A DNA stretch of 64,000 nt from JANQRZ01 sp965214485. GTDB lineage: Bacteria; Bacteroidota; Rhodothermia; Rhodothermales; JANQRZ01. A model generated the notes under the pieces. That model was not told the origin of the DNA. It worked only from the letters and a program-made list of their open reading frames with translations, and ran no database searches. The number at the start of each line of letters is the position of its first letter. Within the stretch, counting starts at the first letter, position 1. Position numbers and translations under genes: made by a program. The stretch covers positions 132,342 to 196,341 of the forward strand of contig CBDCBW010000010.1 of assembly GCA_965214485.1 (NCBI GenBank), in the 5' to 3' direction. Below are positions 42,919 to 52,120 of this stretch, piece after piece.

Positions 42919-43851
42919 ATGAACGAGTCCGACATCACCGTGATCGAGAGAGAGCCCGAGCCGCTGACGGCAGCGGCCCTGCCCAGCGCGAACGGGCACC
43001 CCGCCGAGCCCGAGGAGTTCGTGCGCATCGAGCCGCCGAGCGGGTGGCAGTTCGTCAACTGGCGCGAGGTCCTCCAGTACCGCGACCTGCTCTGGACGCA
43101 GGTGCACCGGGGCGTGACGGTCGCCTACAAGCAGACCGTGCTCGGGTTCGGCTGGGCCATCATCCGCCCGATATCGAGCATGATCATCTTCACCGTCATC
43201 TTCGGCAACCTCGCCAAGGTGCCGTCGGACGGTATGCCGTACGCGCTGTTTTCGTACGCCGGCCTCCTGCCGTGGCAGTACTTCGGCGGCTCGCTCGGCG
43301 GGACGACGAGCAGCCTCGTCGGCAACAAGGGCCTCTTCACGAAGGTCTACTTTCCGCGCCTGTTGCTCCCGCTCATCCCGCTGGGCACCGGGCTGGTCAG
43401 CTTCGGCATTTCCTTCTGCATCTTCATCGCGCTGATGGTCTGGTACGGCGTCGCCCCGACGGCCTGGGCGGTGTTCGTGCCGGTGCTCCTGCTGATCCTG
43501 ATGATGACGGCGCTCGGGGCGGGGCTGTGGCTGTCGTCGCTCGCGCTGCAGTACCGCGACGTCGGCAAGATGGTCGGCTTCTCGTCGCAGCTGCTGATGT
43601 ACGCGGCCCCGGTGGTGTGGCCGGTCTCGCTGATCGCGGAGAAGTTTCCCAACAGCTACGAGACCGTCCGGCTGCTCTACGGCCTCTACCCGATGGCGGG
43701 CGTCATCGAGGGCTTCCGGGCCTCGCTCCTCGGGACCGTCCCGATGCCGTGGGACCTAATCGGGATGGGGGCGCTCACGGCCGTGACGCTCACCGTGACC
43801 GGCGCGTTCTACTTCCGGCGCACCGAGCACCTTTTCGCCGACGTGGCTTGA
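42919..43851 (+). CDS. wzm: Polysaccharide ABC exporter, permease subunit
   Basis: A 310-aa ABC-2 permease with about six membrane helices, of the Wzm/TagG/KpsM family. Recognisable segments are QYRDLLWTQVHRGVTVAYKQ, LGFGWAIIRPISSMIIFTVI, YAGLLPWQYFGGSLG and LYGLYPMAGVIEGFRASLLG. The ATG at 42919 (MNESDITVIE) is preferred; an in-frame TTG lies 24 nt upstream. The ATPase partner is encoded one gene further on, separated by a sulfotransferase gene. Confidence 0.93.
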   Translation: MNESDITVIEREPEPLTAAALPSANGHPAEPEEFVRIEPPSGWQFVNWREVLQYRDLLWTQVHRGVTVAYKQTVLGFGWAIIRPISSMIIFTVIFGNLAKVPSDGMPYALFSYAGLLPWQYFGGSLGGTTSSLVGNKGLFTKVYFPRLLLPLIPLGTGLVSFGISFCIFIALMVWYGVAPTAWAVFVPVLLLILMMTALGAGLWLSSLALQYRDVGKMVGFSSQLLMYAAPVVWPVSLIAEKFPNSYETVRLLYGLYPMAGVIEGFRASLLGTVPMPWDLIGMGALTAVTLTVTGAFYFRRTEHLFADVA

Positions 43852-43881
43852 GGCCGCCTCGGCTCGCTGCTGCGGGGAGCT

Positions 43882-44796
43882 ATGGAGCGCATCATCGTCG
43901 GCGGGATGCCCCGGACGGGCACGAGTTGGACGGGCCGGGTGCTCGGCTTCGCTCCCGGCTACACCTACTACCGCGAGCCGGACAACTTTGACAACGTCGA
44001 GGGCATCGAGCGCTACGTGCCGTACCTCTACCTGCCGAGCGGCGGGGACCACGCGCCGTACCGACGCCACATGGACCGGGCGCTCAGCGGCAAGATCGCC
44101 ACGCCGTTCACCATGCGCGATGCCGGCGGCCCCCTCCTCAGCCGTCTGCCGCCGCGGTGGCGGGGCCTCGGCCGCCGCCTCCCGGCGCTCTACCTTCGCC
44201 GGCCGAACACGATCGTCAAGCTCGTCCACTCCAGCTTCGCGCTCGACTGGCTCCAGGCCCGGTACCCGGCGGCCCGCGTCGTCTACCTGCTCCGCCACCC
44301 GTGCGGGCAGTTCGCCAGCGTGCGGCGCCTCGGCTGGCAGCCGAAGCCGCACCGCCTGCTGTGGAGCGACGCCCTCGTGGGGGACTACCTCCGGCCATTT
44401 GAGGACCTGCTCCGGTCCGCCGAAACTTTCTGGGAGCGAGCCGGTGCGCTGTGGGGGGCCACGAACTACGTCGTGCACCGGCAGTACGCGCGCGGCACCC
44501 CGCGGGCGCTGCTCCCCTTCGAGTGGCTCTGCCAGGACCCCGCCGCCCGGTTCCGCCTGCTCTTCGAGCGCCTCGGCCTCCGGTGGACCGCCGACGCCGA
44601 AGCGTTCGTCGCCGACCGGCCCGCCGAGACCTCCGACCGTCCCTTTTCCCTGAACCGAAAGTCCGAAGAGCAAATCGACAAGTGGCGGACGGAGGTCTCG
44701 GCGGAAGACGCCGAGACGTGCCGCCGCTTCGCCGAGCCCTTCGGGCTGCCGTTCTACGCAGACTTCGACCCGTGGGCGGCTGAGGCCCTCTGGTAG
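43882..44796 (+). CDS. Sulfotransferase 1
   Basis: A 304-aa PAPS-dependent sulfotransferase-fold protein. The 5'-phosphosulfate loop is GGMPRTGTSWTGRVLGF at the N-terminus. A 3'-phosphate-binding region is visible around RVVYLLRHPCGQFASVRRLG, and the C-terminal segment RKSEEQIDKWRTEVSAED is shared with the family member at 47143. It probably sulfates a hydroxyl of the exported glycan. It is inserted between wzm and wzt. Confidence 0.85.
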   Translation: MERIIVGGMPRTGTSWTGRVLGFAPGYTYYREPDNFDNVEGIERYVPYLYLPSGGDHAPYRRHMDRALSGKIATPFTMRDAGGPLLSRLPPRWRGLGRRLPALYLRRPNTIVKLVHSSFALDWLQARYPAARVVYLLRHPCGQFASVRRLGWQPKPHRLLWSDALVGDYLRPFEDLLRSAETFWERAGALWGATNYVVHRQYARGTPRALLPFEWLCQDPAARFRLLFERLGLRWTADAEAFVADRPAETSDRPFSLNRKSEEQIDKWRTEVSAEDAETCRRFAEPFGLPFYADFDPWAAEALW

Positions 44797-44829
44797 GCCC
44801 CCTCCCCTCTCGCGCACTCCCTCCCTGTT

Positions 44830-46152
44830 ATGCCCCGTCCCGCAATACGAGTCGAGAACCTCGGCAAACGCTACCGCATCGGCGTCGAAGAAGAGCAGCA
44901 CGAGACGCTCCTCGGCGCGATGGGGTCGTGGGTCACGGCCCCGCTCTCCAACTACCGCCGGCTCCGAGAGCTCAGCCACTTCGGCGACCCCGACGAGGAG
45001 CGCGCCGACGTGATCTGGGCGCTGCGCGACGTGTCGTTCGATATCCAACCCGGCGAGGTCGTCGGGTTCATCGGACGCAACGGGGCCGGCAAGTCGACCC
45101 TGCTCAAGCTCCTCTCGCGCATCGCCTACCCCACGCTGGGCTCGATCGAGCTGGTGGGCCGCGTCTCGGCCCTGCTCGAGGTCGGGACCGGGTTCAACGG
45201 CGAGCTGACGGGGCGCGAGAACGTCTTTCTCAACGGGACCATCCTCGGGATGCCGAAGAGCGAGATCACCCGGAAGTTCGACGAGATCATCGAGTTCTCC
45301 GGCGTCGGGCAGTTCATCGACACCCCGGTCAAGCGCTACTCGTCAGGGATGAAGGTCCGCCTCGGGTTCGCGGTCGCGGCCCACCTCGAGCCGGACATCC
45401 TGGTCGTCGACGAGGTGCTCGCCGTGGGCGACGTCGCCTTCAAGAAGAAGTGCCTCGGCAAGATGGACGAGGTCTCGCAGTCCGGCCGGACGGTGCTCTA
45501 CGTCAGCCACGAGATGAGCACCGTGACCAACCTGTGCCAGCGCGCCTACGTCCTCGACGCGGGCCGGATCGTCTACGAAGGGCCCGTGGACGAGGCCGTC
45601 GAGTGGTACCTCGACGACATGGAGGTGATCGACCGGAACAACCTCCGCCTCGACGAGATCGACGCCGAGGACCGGGGCGGCGACGGCCGGCTGCGCTTCA
45701 CAGCGGCCTACCTCGTCAACGAGAAGGGGCGGCAGACGCGCGCGCCGATGTCGGGCGAGCCGGTGGACCTGGTGCTCGAGTACGAGGCCGAGGAGGACCT
45801 GCCCCGCGTGACGGTCTGGTTCAACATCGAGAACCACCTCGGCGTCCCGGTGTCGATCTGCCACATGCGCTCCCACGAGGAGACCTACCACATCCGCAAG
45901 GGCCGGGGGCGCATTCGGTGCCGCCTCTCGAAGCTCCCGCTCCCGGTCGGTACGTACCAGATCAAGCCGCACGCGAAGGACTACCTGATGCGCCAGAAGC
46001 TCGACGACGTGGACGCGGCGCTCGAGTTCGAGGTCGGGGCCAGCACGTTTTTCAAGTCGGGCTACATCCCCGACATCCGCTACTCGACCGTACTGCTCGA
46101 CCACGAGTGGGCCCACGAGGAGACCGTCGACGAGCCGGTCGCTCAGCCCTAG
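44830..46152 (+). CDS. wzt: Polysaccharide ABC exporter, ATPase with carbohydrate-binding tail
   Basis: A 440-aa ABC ATPase. Motifs: Walker A GRNGAGKSTLLKLLS (~82-96), signature YSSGMKVRLGFAVA, Walker B ILVVDEVLAVGD. The C-terminal extension (~270-430, beta-rich, e.g. PRVTVWFNIENHLGVPVSIC) matches Wzt_C-type domains that read the modified non-reducing end of the glycan before export. With Wzm it moves the lipid-linked chain across the inner membrane. Confidence 0.93.
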   Translation: MPRPAIRVENLGKRYRIGVEEEQHETLLGAMGSWVTAPLSNYRRLRELSHFGDPDEERADVIWALRDVSFDIQPGEVVGFIGRNGAGKSTLLKLLSRIAYPTLGSIELVGRVSALLEVGTGFNGELTGRENVFLNGTILGMPKSEITRKFDEIIEFSGVGQFIDTPVKRYSSGMKVRLGFAVAAHLEPDILVVDEVLAVGDVAFKKKCLGKMDEVSQSGRTVLYVSHEMSTVTNLCQRAYVLDAGRIVYEGPVDEAVEWYLDDMEVIDRNNLRLDEIDAEDRGGDGRLRFTAAYLVNEKGRQTRAPMSGEPVDLVLEYEAEEDLPRVTVWFNIENHLGVPVSICHMRSHEETYHIRKGRGRIRCRLSKLPLPVGTYQIKPHAKDYLMRQKLDDVDAALEFEVGASTFFKSGYIPDIRYSTVLLDHEWAHEETVDEPVAQP

Positions 46153-46177
46153 CCCCCACCGGAAGCCCGACAGCATC

Positions 46178-47113
46178 ATGGACCTCTCCCTGAGCACGGC
46201 GGACCTGTGGGCCGAGGCCGAGGCCTGCACCGGGCGCGCCACCGTCTTCATCGTCGGCAGCCCGCGCAGCGGGACGACGTGGCTCCAGCGGCTGCTGGCG
46301 AGCCACTCGCGCGTCAAGACCGGGCAGGAGTCGCACCTCTTCAGCCAGTACCTCGCGCCGCAGCTCCGGCAGTGGCGCAGGTCGCTCGCCCGCACGGCCG
46401 ACCCCGAGTTCCAGGGCCGGAGCGGCCTCGGCCTCGGCGGCTACCTGAGCGAAGACGAGTTTCTGAGGGTCCTCCGGGTCTACGTCGTGGCGATGCAGCG
46501 AGCGGCGGGGGTGGAGCGCGGGGACCTGTTTCTGGAGAAGAGCCCGTCGCACGCCCGCGTGATGCCGGAGATCAGGGCGGTCCTGCCCGAGAGCCGGTTC
46601 GTGCATCTCGTCCGCGACCCGCGCGACGTCGTGGCCTCGCTCGTGGCGGCGTCCCAGGGCTGGGGCAGCAAGTGGGCACCCAGCGACGTGACCGAGGCCG
46701 CCCGCGTGTGGGTCAGCCACGTCGAAGCCGTGCGCGAAGCCGCCGCCGACCTGCCCCCGGGCGCGTTCACGCAGGTGCGCTACGAAGACCTCGCCGCCGA
46801 CACGCCGGGGGCCCTGCAGACGCTCTGCGGTTTCCTCGGGCTGGAGTGGGACGCGGAGCAGATCGCCCGCGCCGTAGACGCCAACCGGCGGGACAAGGCG
46901 AGGCAGGGCGGCGGCACGCCGATCCCGCTCTACGGCCACCACCGAAAGCACGAGGGCGACGTGGCGGTCGAGCCCGAGGGGTTCGTCCGCAGAGCCGGGG
47001 AGAGCGGCGGCAAAGACGCCCTGTCGCTCAAGGAGAAAAAGCAGGTCTGGACCGAGGTGCACCCCACGATGAAGGCCCTCGGCTATTCCTGGAAACTCAC
47101 CGACTGGCTCTGA
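46178..47113 (+). CDS. Sulfotransferase 2
   Basis: A 311-aa sulfotransferase-fold protein (Sulfotransfer_1/3 type). The phosphosulfate loop is VGSPRSGTTWLQRLLASHSR, the 3'-phosphate site is RFVHLVRDPRDVVASLVAAS, and an acceptor region follows. Length is normal. It lies 25 bp after wzt. Confidence 0.88.
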   Translation: MDLSLSTADLWAEAEACTGRATVFIVGSPRSGTTWLQRLLASHSRVKTGQESHLFSQYLAPQLRQWRRSLARTADPEFQGRSGLGLGGYLSEDEFLRVLRVYVVAMQRAAGVERGDLFLEKSPSHARVMPEIRAVLPESRFVHLVRDPRDVVASLVAASQGWGSKWAPSDVTEAARVWVSHVEAVREAAADLPPGAFTQVRYEDLAADTPGALQTLCGFLGLEWDAEQIARAVDANRRDKARQGGGTPIPLYGHHRKHEGDVAVEPEGFVRRAGESGGKDALSLKEKKQVWTEVHPTMKALGYSWKLTDWL

Positions 47114-47142
47114 ACACGCTGCCTGCAGGCCCGCCGATCCCC

Positions 47143-48105
47143 ATGCCCACTCTCTCGCCCCTCGCCGGAGCCGGCCGCGTCGCGGCCCTCGTTCGCAGCG
47201 CCCGTGCGCTGCCGAGCGATCTCCGCGCGGCCCGCCGCCCGCCGGTCTTCGTGATCGGGCTGCCGCGCTCGGGGACGACGTGGGTGGCCTCGACGCTGGC
47301 CCGGGCCGAAGGCGTCCGCTACCTCCACGAGCCGTTCAACGCGACGCACATCCCGGCGGCCCGACCGTTCTACATGCGCTACCTCCGCGCCGCCGACCCG
47401 GCCCCGGCCTTCGAGCGCTACAGCCGCGCCGCCTTCGCCGGGCGCGCCGACTACAACGGGCACCACGGCGCGAAGGCCGACCACGCGCTTCAGCGGCGCT
47501 GGTGGTGGCCGAGCCGCGCGCTCGTCAAAGACGTCCACGCCTGCCTCGCGCTGGACTGGATCAGCCACCACATCGGGCCGCAGATCGTGATCGTGCTCCG
47601 GCACCCGTGCGCCACCGCGGCCTCGTGGGCGCGGCTGCGCGAGCGCGCGCCGACCGACTGGAACTGGCGGAGCATGGACCCGCACCTCGGCACGCTCCTC
47701 TCGCAGCCGGCCCTCCTGGACGACCACCTCGCTCCGTTCCAGGAGGTGCTGGAGTCCGCAGAGACCTATTTCGAGAAGCTCGGCGCGTTCTGGGGCGCGT
47801 CCAACTACGTCATGCTCCGGCAGCAGGAGCAGCACCCGGAGTGGCTCGTCGTGCAGCACGAGGCGCTGTGCCTGGAGCCGGAGGAGGCGTTCCGCGAGCT
47901 CTTCGGCATCCTCGGGCTGGAGTGGTCCCGCGAGGCGCAGCAGCGGCTCGAGCACGACACCACCGCGACGAGCAACCGCCCCTACGTCCTCAAGCGCGTC
48001 TCGAAGGAGGAGCCCGACAAGTGGCGGACCGAGCTGAACCAGGCCGAGGCCGACGAGGTCCTCCGCTTCGCCCGCCCCTTCGGCCTCCCCGTGTCGATCG
48101 ACTGA
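47143..48105 (+). CDS. Sulfotransferase 3
   Basis: A 320-aa sulfotransferase-fold protein with phosphosulfate loop GLPRSGTTWVASTLARAEG and 3'-phosphate site QIVIVLRHPCATAASWARLR. Its closest relative in the window is sulfotransferase 1 (shared FWGASNYV-type and DKWRTEL segments). The ATG at 47143 is chosen because it gives a normal N-terminus; the frame is open upstream over the previous gene. Confidence 0.87.
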   Translation: MPTLSPLAGAGRVAALVRSARALPSDLRAARRPPVFVIGLPRSGTTWVASTLARAEGVRYLHEPFNATHIPAARPFYMRYLRAADPAPAFERYSRAAFAGRADYNGHHGAKADHALQRRWWWPSRALVKDVHACLALDWISHHIGPQIVIVLRHPCATAASWARLRERAPTDWNWRSMDPHLGTLLSQPALLDDHLAPFQEVLESAETYFEKLGAFWGASNYVMLRQQEQHPEWLVVQHEALCLEPEEAFRELFGILGLEWSREAQQRLEHDTTATSNRPYVLKRVSKEEPDKWRTELNQAEADEVLRFARPFGLPVSID

Positions 48106-48118
48106 CGAGAGATCCCCT

Positions 48119-49189
48119 ATGCCCGTCCCCTCTTCGGACCAGCGCTCGCCCGCCGTCAGCGTCGTGATGTCGGTCTACAACGGCGCGCGGTACCTGCGCG
48201 AGGCGCTGGACAGCGTCCTCGCCCAGACCTTTACCGACTTCGAGGCGGTGTGCATCGACGACGGCTCGACGGACGAGACGCCGGCGATTCTCGCCGAGGC
48301 TGCGGAGCGCGACGGTCGGGTGCGGGTAATCTCGCAGGAGAACCAGGGGCTGATCGCGGCGCTGAACCGGGGGTGCCGCGAGGCGCGCGCCCCGCTCATC
48401 GCCCGGATGGACGACGACGACGTGTGCCACCCCGAGCGCTTCGAGCGCCAGCTCGCGTTCCTCGACGCCCACCCCGAGGTCGGCGTCCTCGGCACGGTGG
48501 CGGCGTACATCGACGCCGGCGGGGAGCTCACCGGTGGGCGGTGGCCACGCTGGTCACCCGCGGGGGCCAACGGCTGGAAGACGCTTTTCCGCACCAACGT
48601 CTGCCACCCGACCGTCGTCATGCGACGCGCGGTGCTGGAGACCCTCAGCGACGACGCCGGCCCCTACCGTGCCGGGGCGCTCCACGGCGAGGACTACGAG
48701 CTGTGGACGCGGGCGCTCTTCGCGACGCGCATCGCCAACCTGCCCGAGGCGCTCCTGACGCGGCGCAAGCACGACGGCACGATCGGCGCGCAGCACGCCG
48801 AGCGCCAGGAGCAGACCGTCGTCGAGGCGATGCAGCAGGCCCACGCGCGGCTGCTCGGGCGCGAAATCCGGCTCGGCACCGTGGCGCTCGTGCGGCACCT
48901 CGTCCTCCGCAACGCCGCGCCCGAGGCACCGCCGGAGCGCCTCGAAGCGGCAGCCGTCCTCATCCGCGACCTGTACGATGCCTACACGGCGCAGTTCACG
49001 CTCGACGCCGACGAGGCGGCGTGGGTCCGGCGCGACGCCGCCCGGAAGCTGCTCCGGCTCGCCCAACGGGTCCGCCCACGGTCCGCCGGCACCTACCTCA
49101 CGGTCATGAACCTGCTGATGCGCGTCGAGCCGCGCGCGATGCTACGCGAGGTCGGCGCGCGGCTCCGGCGCAAGGTAGCCCGGACCTAA
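48119..49189 (+). CDS. Glycosyltransferase family 2
   Basis: A 356-aa GT-A enzyme. The N-terminal nucleotide-binding core is SVVMSVYNGARYLREALDSV...CIDDGSTDET, with the DXD-type ARMDDDDVCHPERF. A helical C-terminal part without membrane segments follows. It lies 13 bp downstream of sulfotransferase 3 and probably adds one sugar of the repeat. Confidence 0.9.
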   Translation: MPVPSSDQRSPAVSVVMSVYNGARYLREALDSVLAQTFTDFEAVCIDDGSTDETPAILAEAAERDGRVRVISQENQGLIAALNRGCREARAPLIARMDDDDVCHPERFERQLAFLDAHPEVGVLGTVAAYIDAGGELTGGRWPRWSPAGANGWKTLFRTNVCHPTVVMRRAVLETLSDDAGPYRAGALHGEDYELWTRALFATRIANLPEALLTRRKHDGTIGAQHAERQEQTVVEAMQQAHARLLGREIRLGTVALVRHLVLRNAAPEAPPERLEAAAVLIRDLYDAYTAQFTLDADEAAWVRRDAARKLLRLAQRVRPRSAGTYLTVMNLLMRVEPRAMLREVGARLRRKVART

Positions 49190-49227
49190 GCCCGGCACGC
49201 CCCCTCCCTCTTCCATCCGGTCTCCCC

Positions 49228-50307
49228 ATGTCCCTCCGCGTGTTCAGCGTCCCGCCCAAGAGTAAGAACCCCTACATCCAACTGTTCTACCAAGCCCTCG
49301 AGCCCTACGGCGTCGAGCACGCCGACGAGTTCCACCTGTCGCCGAAGTGGGTGGAGGAGGAGCTCGGTCCGGGGGATGTGCTCCACTTCCACTGGCCGGA
49401 GATGCTCTGGGCCGGGGAGCGCTCCACGGTGAAGGTGCTCGCCAAGCTCTGGCGGATGCTGCGGGCCGCCGGGCGGCGAGGCGTCAAGCGCATCTGGACC
49501 GTCCACAACTTCGACCTCTTCGAGGAGGACACGTGGCTCGACCGGCTCGGCCTCCACCTCCTCGCCCGCCACAGCGACCTCCTCATCGTCCACCGCCCGA
49601 CGATGGTCGAGTGGGTCCAGGACCGCTTCAAGCCGAGCGCGCCCGTCATCGTGATGCCACACGGGAACTACGAGGGGTACTACCCGCCGCCGCGGCCCCG
49701 CGCCGAGATCATGCGCGACCTCGGCATCGACGAGGGCCAGACGCTGCTCTGCTGCCTCGGGCGGATCCGCGACTACAAGGCGCTCGAGGTGGCCTGCGAA
49801 GCCTTCTCCCAACTCGGTGACGGGGTGTCCCTCATCATCGCCGGGAAGGTGCATCAAGGCTATGACATCACGGTCATCGAGGACTACGCGGCGAAGCTGC
49901 CGGGGCTGACCCTCATGCCGACCCACATCTCGGACCAGGAGCTCGTCGACATCCTCGCCGCGAGCGAGGCGACGCTCCTGCCCTACCGCCAGATCACCGG
50001 CAGCGGGACCCTCATTCTGGCCTGGAGCCACGGCTGCGGCGTCGTCGCCTCGGACCTCGAGTTCTTCCGCGAGATCATCCCCGCCGACTCCGCCGCCGGG
50101 CTGCACTTCCCCGTGGACGACGCCGGGGCGCTCGCCCGAGCCATCGGCGCGTACCTTGACGTGCCCCGCGCCGAGCGGAAGGAGGCTGCCCTCGCCGAGG
50201 CCGCAAAATACGACTGGGACAAGTGCGTCGCCCCGCTCGGTGCCATCCTCCAGAGCTGGCAGGAGACCCATCCATCCTCTGACCTCGCCACCCAGCCCGC
50301 CTCCTGA
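49228..50307 (+). CDS. GT-B-type glycosyltransferase
   Basis: A 359-aa protein with a GT-B layout: LHFHWPEMLWAGERS and KRIWTVHNFDLFEED in the acceptor half, then LLCCLGRIRDYKALEVACEA and a donor-site segment near LPYRQITGSGTLILAWSHGC. The HWPE/WTVHN pattern is typical of a group of EPS transferases. The ATG at 49228 is used; its last base pair overlaps the next gene (TGATG). Confidence 0.85.
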   Translation: MSLRVFSVPPKSKNPYIQLFYQALEPYGVEHADEFHLSPKWVEEELGPGDVLHFHWPEMLWAGERSTVKVLAKLWRMLRAAGRRGVKRIWTVHNFDLFEEDTWLDRLGLHLLARHSDLLIVHRPTMVEWVQDRFKPSAPVIVMPHGNYEGYYPPPRPRAEIMRDLGIDEGQTLLCCLGRIRDYKALEVACEAFSQLGDGVSLIIAGKVHQGYDITVIEDYAAKLPGLTLMPTHISDQELVDILAASEATLLPYRQITGSGTLILAWSHGCGVVASDLEFFREIIPADSAAGLHFPVDDAGALARAIGAYLDVPRAERKEAALAEAAKYDWDKCVAPLGAILQSWQETHPSSDLATQPAS

Positions 50308-51128
50308 TGCCGACCGCTACGTCCCTCCTTCGGCGCGCCTACCGCAAAGTCCGCCCCCACGGTGCGTCGCGGGCGGTGGAGCTGGAGAGGCTCTTCTTCC
50401 TCCACATCCCCAAGTGCGGGGGCACCTCGATCGACGCCGCCCTGCTCGATGCCTACCGCGCCGCCGGGGCTCTCTCCACCCACCTCGATCCCCGCGCCTC
50501 GGCGCGCGCAGCCGAGGCAGCCGGAGAGAACATCCACGACTTCCGGCACCACCTGCTGCTCTACTACATGGCTAGCCGAGCCCGTCACCTCTCGGGACAC
50601 TTCCGGTTCAGCGAGACCGCGCGCGGGGCGTTTGAGGAGTGGCGCTACGTGACGGTCCTGCGCGACCCCGTCAAGCGCTGGCTCTCGAACTTCTTCTTCA
50701 ACAAGTACAAGGACGACGGGCACTTTCAAATCGACGAGCCCATCGAGCGCTTCATCGAGTCGGAACGGGCCGAGTTCTACGGGTGGAACTACGTCTCGTG
50801 CCTCACCGACCGGGCCCTTTCGGCCTCCCCCGGCACCGAGGAGGCCATCGAGCGGGCTGTTGCCAACGTCGAGGCATTCGCCGTGGTCGGGGTGCTGGAG
50901 CGGCTCGACGTGTTCACGGCCGACTGCGAGCGCTACTTCGGCGTGAGCCTCAACGTCGAGCACCGGAACAGGAGCCCGCACCCGGCGGGGCAGCAGCGCG
51001 AAGAGCTGAGCGACGAGATGCACGAGCGCATCCGCGCGCTCTGCGAGCCCAACCGCCGGGTCTACGACGCCGCCCGCGCCCGCATCGACCGCCATGGCTC
51101 CTGGCTCACCGCACCGCCCTCGCCCTGA
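50307..51128 (+). CDS. Sulfotransferase 4 (Sulfotransfer_2 type)
   Basis: A 273-aa protein with the IPKCGGTS phosphosulfate loop (FFLHIPKCGGTSIDAALLD), the 3'-phosphate-binding YVTVLRDPVKRWLSNFFFNK and a C-terminal part RIRALCEPNRRVYDAARARI. This is the family of carbohydrate sulfotransferases that includes heparan 2-O-type enzymes. It forms a module with the following GT2 gene, duplicated at 52121-53862. The last ~100 bp are identical in the two copies. Confidence 0.88.
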   Translation: MPTATSLLRRAYRKVRPHGASRAVELERLFFLHIPKCGGTSIDAALLDAYRAAGALSTHLDPRASARAAEAAGENIHDFRHHLLLYYMASRARHLSGHFRFSETARGAFEEWRYVTVLRDPVKRWLSNFFFNKYKDDGHFQIDEPIERFIESERAEFYGWNYVSCLTDRALSASPGTEEAIERAVANVEAFAVVGVLERLDVFTADCERYFGVSLNVEHRNRSPHPAGQQREELSDEMHERIRALCEPNRRVYDAARARIDRHGSWLTAPPSP

Positions 51129-51502
51129 CTGTGACCCCTCCCGCGACCCCCATCCCCCTGAGCGCCGTCATCCCGACCTACGGGCGCGCGGCGCTCCTGG
51201 CGCGCACGCTCGACTCGCTCGCCGCCTGCGCCCGCCCGCCGGGCTACGCCGGCACGCTCGTCGTCGAGAACGGACCGAAGGGCGCGGCCGAGGCCCTCGT
51301 CGCCGAGGCCGCGGGGCGGCACCCGGGGCTGGGCCTGCGGTATCTGCACGCCGAGCGCGCCAACAAGAGCGCCGCGCTCAACGCCGCGCTCGCCGACGAG
51401 TCGCTGCGGGGCTTGCTGGTCTTCTTCGACGACGACGTGCGCATGGCCCCGGGGCTGCTGGAGGCCTACGCCGCCGCTGCCGCGGCGCACCCCGAGGGCG
51501 GC
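51026..51502 (+). repeat. 477-bp direct repeat, copy 1 (copy 2 at 52834-53310)
   Basis: The two copies, offset by 1808 bp, appear identical. Each covers the 3' end of a sulfotransferase gene and the 5' ~370 bp of the following GT2 gene. Sequence outside is clearly diverged (first differences at 51025 and 51503), so the block was homogenised recently. Confidence 0.92.
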
Positions 51503-52114
51503 GCGTTCTTCGGTGGGCCGTTCAGCGTGGACTACGAGGAGGCCCCGCCGGGGTGGCTCCTGCGCCACCTCCCGTGGTCGGCGCGGGGCATGGAGTTCTC
51601 CGGCCCGGACGCCGAGAAGCGCCCCGACTACTACCTCGGATTCAACTGGGCCGCCTTCGCCGGCGACATTCGGGCGGCGGGCGGCTTCGACCCGAACTTC
51701 GGCCCCGGCTCGCCGACGGGTGCCCGAGGGCAGGAGACGTACATGCAGAAGGCCCTCCGGCAGTGCGGGGCCGAGGCCGTAGACGTACCCGAGGCGCGGG
51801 TCTGGCACTATGTCCCCCGCGAGCGCTGCTCGCCGCAGTGGGTGGTCCGCCGGCTCCACAGCTCGGGCCGGAGCCGGGGCAGCGAGGAGCGGCGGGCGCA
51901 CGAGCGCCGCCGGACGAAGCGCGCCGTGCGGTCCGTCGCCAAGCTCCTGCCTCGCGCGGCCCGGCTGCTGCACCGGCGCGGCACCCGCGAGTGGTACCAC
52001 GTCGCCATCCCGCTCTCGTGGTCGCTGGGCGTGCTGCGCGGCTACCTGATCCCTGCCTCCCCGCCGCAGGCGCGCCGCGACGCCGGGCGCACCTCCGCCA
52101 CCTCGCACCCCTAA
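51131..52114 (+). CDS. Glycosyltransferase family 2 (module copy 1)
   Basis: A 327-aa GT-A enzyme: LSAVIPTYGRAALLARTLDS, the donor/metal site LLVFFDDDVRMAPG, and the acceptor region FAGDIRAAGGFDPNFGPGSP. The GTG start at 51131 follows the sulfotransferase stop by 2 bp. A C-terminal basic segment and a hydrophobic stretch (IPLSWSLGVLRGYLIP) suggest membrane association. The first ~124 residues are identical to the GT2 at 52939. Confidence 0.87.
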   Translation: MTPPATPIPLSAVIPTYGRAALLARTLDSLAACARPPGYAGTLVVENGPKGAAEALVAEAAGRHPGLGLRYLHAERANKSAALNAALADESLRGLLVFFDDDVRMAPGLLEAYAAAAAAHPEGGAFFGGPFSVDYEEAPPGWLLRHLPWSARGMEFSGPDAEKRPDYYLGFNWAAFAGDIRAAGGFDPNFGPGSPTGARGQETYMQKALRQCGAEAVDVPEARVWHYVPRERCSPQWVVRRLHSSGRSRGSEERRAHERRRTKRAVRSVAKLLPRAARLLHRRGTREWYHVAIPLSWSLGVLRGYLIPASPPQARRDAGRTSATSHP

Positions 52115-52120
52115 GCTCCG